This document shows, piece by piece, positions 62,735-64,000 of a stretch of 64,000 nt of DNA. Position numbers and translations under genes: made by a program. The notes under the pieces are model-generated. The model was given only the letters and a program-made list of their open reading frames with translations. It was not told the origin of the DNA and did not search any database. Origin of the DNA: Phylloscopus collybita. Lineage: Eukaryota; Chordata; Aves; Passeriformes; Phylloscopidae. The stretch lies in NCBI GenBank assembly GCA_027886175.1, contig JAJNNQ010000016.1, positions 3,856,501 through 3,920,500 on the forward strand, written 5' to 3'. Position 1 is the first letter of the stretch. Each line of letters starts with the position of its first letter.

Positions 62735-63003
62735 TGTGATGTTTGGGTTTCTCTGAAACTCTTTTTTTCTGTCAACAAGAGACATGTTTTTCTAACTGTA
62801 ACCTTTGTTTACATCCCTTTCCCTAGGAGGGACTTCTTCTTGATGTCCCTCTGACTTGACCAATGTGATTGAAGAAGTTTGTCTTTCTTTCACCCATTGG
62901 GTTGTTCTCTGTAAAAGAGTATAAAAGGGAAGAAATAACTGGAAATAAATGGAGTCCTTGTCAGCCTTCTGAGTCGGACACTGTGTCGTTGTGATCTTTA
63001 ACA
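62735..63003 (+). mobile_element. Candidate solo LTR of an endogenous retrovirus
   Basis: A 269-bp segment beginning TGTGATG and ending TTTAACA has the promoter order of a retroviral LTR: CCAAT at 62860, a reverse CCAAT (ATTGG) at 62896, a TATA box TATAAAAG at 62920, and the poly(A) signal AATAAA at 62944. These are followed by a short U5-like segment with GAGTCGGACACTGTGTCG. No primer-binding site or internal genes follow, so it would be a solo LTR. I could not find a convincing target-site duplication, so the ends are uncertain. The overlapping 72-codon minus ORF is not a gene. Confidence 0.6.
62920..62949 (+). promoter_or_regulatory. TATA box and poly(A) signal of the LTR candidate
   Basis: TATAAAAG at 62920-62927 and AATAAA at 62944-62949 lie only 17 bases apart. 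A transcript starting about 25-30 bp after the TATA box would begin at or just after the poly(A) signal. This close spacing is known from retroviral LTRs with a short R region and unusual for a host gene. Confidence 0.5.
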
Positions 63004-63179
63004 GCATCATCTGCCTCCAGCTCTGGCTGGGCTGGCACCTCCCTGCAGAAAAGCTGGGGTCAACAGCAGGGTGGGGGAAAGGCAGTGAGCAACCTCTGGG
63101 TTATGGAGTTGCCAGAGCCAGGGCAGCTGGCAGGCTGCAAACCCATATTGGGATTTCAGCAGCCCCACAAATCATAAGG

Positions 63180-63280
63180 TGACAGAATGCTTTGGCTTGG
63201 GAGGGAAATGCAAAGATCACCTCACTTCAAATGAGAGGACACCTTGCACTAGACCAGGATGCTCAGTAAGACACAGGTGT
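63180..63280 (-). mobile_element. CR1 LINE 3'-end fragment, minus strand
   Basis: GACAGAATGCTTTGGCTTGG, then AAAGATCACC, GGACACCTTGCACTAGACCA and GGATGCTCAGTAAG follow the CR1 3' UTR on the minus strand. It is degraded and ends within 100 bp. It lies about 180 bp from the LTR candidate. Confidence 0.75.
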
Positions 63281-63284
63281 TCCC

Positions 63285-64000
63285 CTAAAAGCCACAGGCA
63301 TCCTGGATTCACCTCCCACACCTCCCACACGTTGTCTCCATCCTGTGATCTGTCCTCCACCTGTTCCATGCAAGCAAACAGCCAGCTGTGAAAGAGGCAG
63401 CATTGAAGGGATGTTCCCTTTAAAAATTGCAGGCTTTGATATTCTGCTCTTCGTTAGAAGACACAGAATGCTTGCCATTTGGGCTACTGACATTTCTGCA
63501 GACACACTAGGGATGTTTTGAAGGCTGAGAGCAGTAGCATTTTTCTTTTATTTTTTTTTTTTCAAACTTGCCTCCTAGGCTGCGTGATGGCACCTTCCTT
63601 TGTCAGAGTGCTGGAAAATGTCCTTCTCTGACTGCTTTGAATGCTTCTGTTTGCTTATGCAAACATAATTCTCCATTTACAGCCTTCCTTGAGAACAGAA
63701 AAAGAACTTTTAGGCAAAGGTGTTATGGGGATCCCACAGATCTCACTTTTCCATTAGAAATCCAGCAAGTATTTTTTTTTCCCCTCCTCTATTCATGCTT
63801 TGCAAAAGAAGTTAATCACACCTATATGGCATAAAAGATCTTTTGTTTCCAGTGGACCTTTATGTCAACAACAAGAGATATAACACTGAAGGCAGTAATT
63901 TTCCATGCAAATTATAGCTTATACCGTGATTAATTTTTGCCCCATGACATTGTAGCATCCAAAAATATAAATGGCTTCAAAATAAATTCTGGGAAAACTG
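63285..64000. other. Unique sequence to window end
   Basis: Contains a short CACCTCCCACAC tandem near 63311-63331, a T run at 63549-63562 and chance ORFs (80-88 codons) with no domain. Confidence 0.5.

Noticed and set aside
1..64000. CRISPR arrays, bacterial operons, tRNA or rRNA genes
   Set aside because: No regularly spaced repeats, no ribosome-binding-site/ORF organisation and no cloverleaf or rRNA signature; CR1 content shows avian DNA.

Overview
The window looks like intergenic or deep-intronic DNA from a bird, with no gene I can defend. The main clue to the host is CR1, the dominant avian LINE. At least ten fragments on both strands carry its 3' end, recognisable from the AATCATAGAATGG-type tail and, on the other strand, TTGGACTAGATGATC-type wording. 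The base composition is AT-rich, poly(A)/poly(T) runs are common, CpG is scarce, and short spurious ORFs occur in every frame. A bird macrochromosome gene desert or a very long intron fits best. I cannot name the species or locus; a solo-LTR candidate near the right end would suit a songbird, but that is a guess.

Layout. Positions 1-2300 are bounded by two arms of an inverted repeat, about 90 % identical over 77 bp; the left arm touches the window edge. From 4.4 to 7 kb there are CR1 pieces and a 440-bp tract made almost only of A and C. A 106-bp pure purine tract lies at 9.0 kb. From 12.5 to 13.8 kb there are two small hairpins and a 48-T run. A 353-bp tract of almost only T and G lies at 16 kb. 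From 18 to 25 kb there are CR1 scraps, a perfect 15-bp hairpin, a clear CR1 3' end and a 54-T run. From 25 to 44 kb the sequence is mostly unique, with a few CR1 relics, a 27-bp tandem duplication, a long microRNA-like hairpin at 39.2 kb and stretches that resemble conserved non-coding DNA. Three more A/C or T/G tracts cluster at 44.8-47.5 kb. An old terminal-inverted-repeat element lies at 48.4-48.7 kb, and an AT-rich hexamer array at 53.3 kb. A CR1 copy at 54.7-55.5 kb has lost its middle, so its endonuclease-domain remnant is joined directly to its C-terminal and 3' regions. The right end holds an (AAC)n repeat, a solo-LTR candidate with TATA, CCAAT and poly(A) signals, and a last CR1 fragment.

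No genes can be said to work together here. The content is transposon remains, low-complexity DNA, secondary-structure candidates and possible regulatory sequence. All family names come from pattern recognition without database searches, and element ends are approximate.
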